Part shown: positions 40,700-40,981 of the stretch, in pieces
Layout: the number at the start of each line of letters is the position of its first letter
Numbering within the stretch: the first letter of the stretch is position 1
DNA from: Methylacidiphilales bacterium
Lineage (GTDB): Bacteria; Verrucomicrobiota; Verrucomicrobiia; Methylacidiphilales; UBA1321
NCBI GenBank assembly: GCA_026225555.1
Contig: JAMFSY010000046.1
Location: 1 to 40,981 of the forward strand
Reading direction: 5' to 3'
DNA length: 40,981 nt
Notes under the pieces: model-generated
Databases searched by the model: none
What the model was told of the DNA's origin: nothing
The model's input: the letters and a program-made list of their open reading frames with translations, nothing else
Made by a program: the position numbers and the translations under genes

Positions 40700-40981
40700 A
40701 TGAAAAATACAAAAACTTCCAAAATTGGAACGCGGGAGCGCCTCCTTATGGCTGCCATTCAAATTTTCGCTAAAAAAGGATACGACGGCGCCACCGTCGA
40801 TGAGATCGTGGAAAAGGCCGTCGCCAACAAGCGGATGGTTTACCACTACTTCGACAGCAAGGAGGGGATTTACCGGGAAGTCTTGCGAGAGGTCTATGGA
40901 CGACTGACGAAGGTCGAATTGGCCGTGGTCCATCCGGAGGAGCCCGTGGAAAAAGTGCTCGAAGCCATCATTCGCGCTTAC
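40700..40981 (+). CDS. TetR-family transcriptional regulator (N-terminal part, cut by window edge)
   Basis: 94 residues are visible from the ATG at 40700 to the edge. TRERLLMAAIQIFAKKGYDG followed by ATVDEIVEKAVANKRMVYHY is a TetR helix-turn-helix, ending in FDSKEGIYREV. The ligand-binding domain is outside the window. It is divergent from the epimerase - aldolase - sdaAB - sdaAA operon and shares the palindrome before it, so it probably represses that operon. Confidence 0.9.
   Translation, partial: MKNTKTSKIGTRERLLMAAIQIFAKKGYDGATVDEIVEKAVANKRMVYHYFDSKEGIYREVLREVYGRLTKVELAVVHPEEPVEKVLEAIIRAY

Noticed and set aside
1-40981. CRISPR array, tRNA, rRNA, transposase or integrase
   Set aside because: No regularly spaced direct repeats, no cloverleaf or rRNA sequence, and no DDE, tyrosine or serine recombinase motif was seen. 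The island-like features rest on gene fragments only.

Overview
The window looks like a chromosomal segment of a heterotrophic, carbohydrate-degrading bacterium. The best guess is Verrucomicrobiota: a PEP-CTERM protein, large secreted glycoside hydrolases, many AraC-type regulators and a NagB/PIG-L fusion all fit, but there is no rRNA or housekeeping marker to settle it. The right-hand two thirds is densely packed and GC-rich; the first 14 kb is looser, lower in GC and holds several gene fragments.

Region 1 (1-4.6 kb) is accessory DNA. After a truncated gene end and a structured non-coding stretch comes a tightly coupled three-gene operon: a small nucleotidyltransferase-like protein (DUF6932 type), an XRE-HTH/ImmA-IrrE-type metallopeptidase and a cysteine-rich protein. 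It is preceded by a perfect palindrome lying in the promoter spacer. The third gene stops where the DNA switches abruptly to the tail of a secreted repeat protein whose 5' part is missing, followed by the tail of a nucleoside hydrolase. This is the best candidate for an undescribed (defence or toxin-antitoxin-like) system and also a record of rearrangement.

Region 2 (4.6-17.5 kb) is sugar-oriented: a GH106-like hydrolase, a secreted clan-A (GH39/GH5-like) hydrolase with duplicated C-terminal beta domains, ribokinase, an AraC regulator divergent from a phytanoyl-CoA-dioxygenase-like oxygenase, remnants of a GH2 and a Fic protein, a PEP-CTERM protein, and a chitinase (GH18) + NagB/PIG-L fusion pair with a divergent AraC regulator, probably for chitin or GlcNAc use.

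Region 3 (18.4-27.4 kb): a LysR regulator divergent from an FAD/NAD(P)-binding protein and a PNPOx-like flavoprotein with a palindromic operator between; a GNAT / dihydroorotate-dehydrogenase-like / D-lactate-dehydrogenase operon; a PocR-AraC and a DeoR regulator; and a mercuric-reductase-like flavoprotein.

Region 4 (27.4-41 kb) is a large catabolic cluster: YhcH and amidohydrolase; divergent IclR - class III aminotransferase - M81 (MlrC-like) - RidA with overlapping genes; FAH hydrolase and SDR; divergent D-serine-dehydratase-like PLP enzyme, CBM9-like protein and membrane protein; then an epimerase - DapA/NAL-type aldolase - L-serine dehydratase beta/alpha operon facing a TetR regulator across a perfect palindrome. 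Two divergent intergenic regions share an AAAAC-N4-GTTTT-type box (one copy with a mismatch), suggesting one IclR regulon. The substrate is probably an amino-acid-like or sugar-acid-like compound funnelled to pyruvate; the sequence alone does not identify it.
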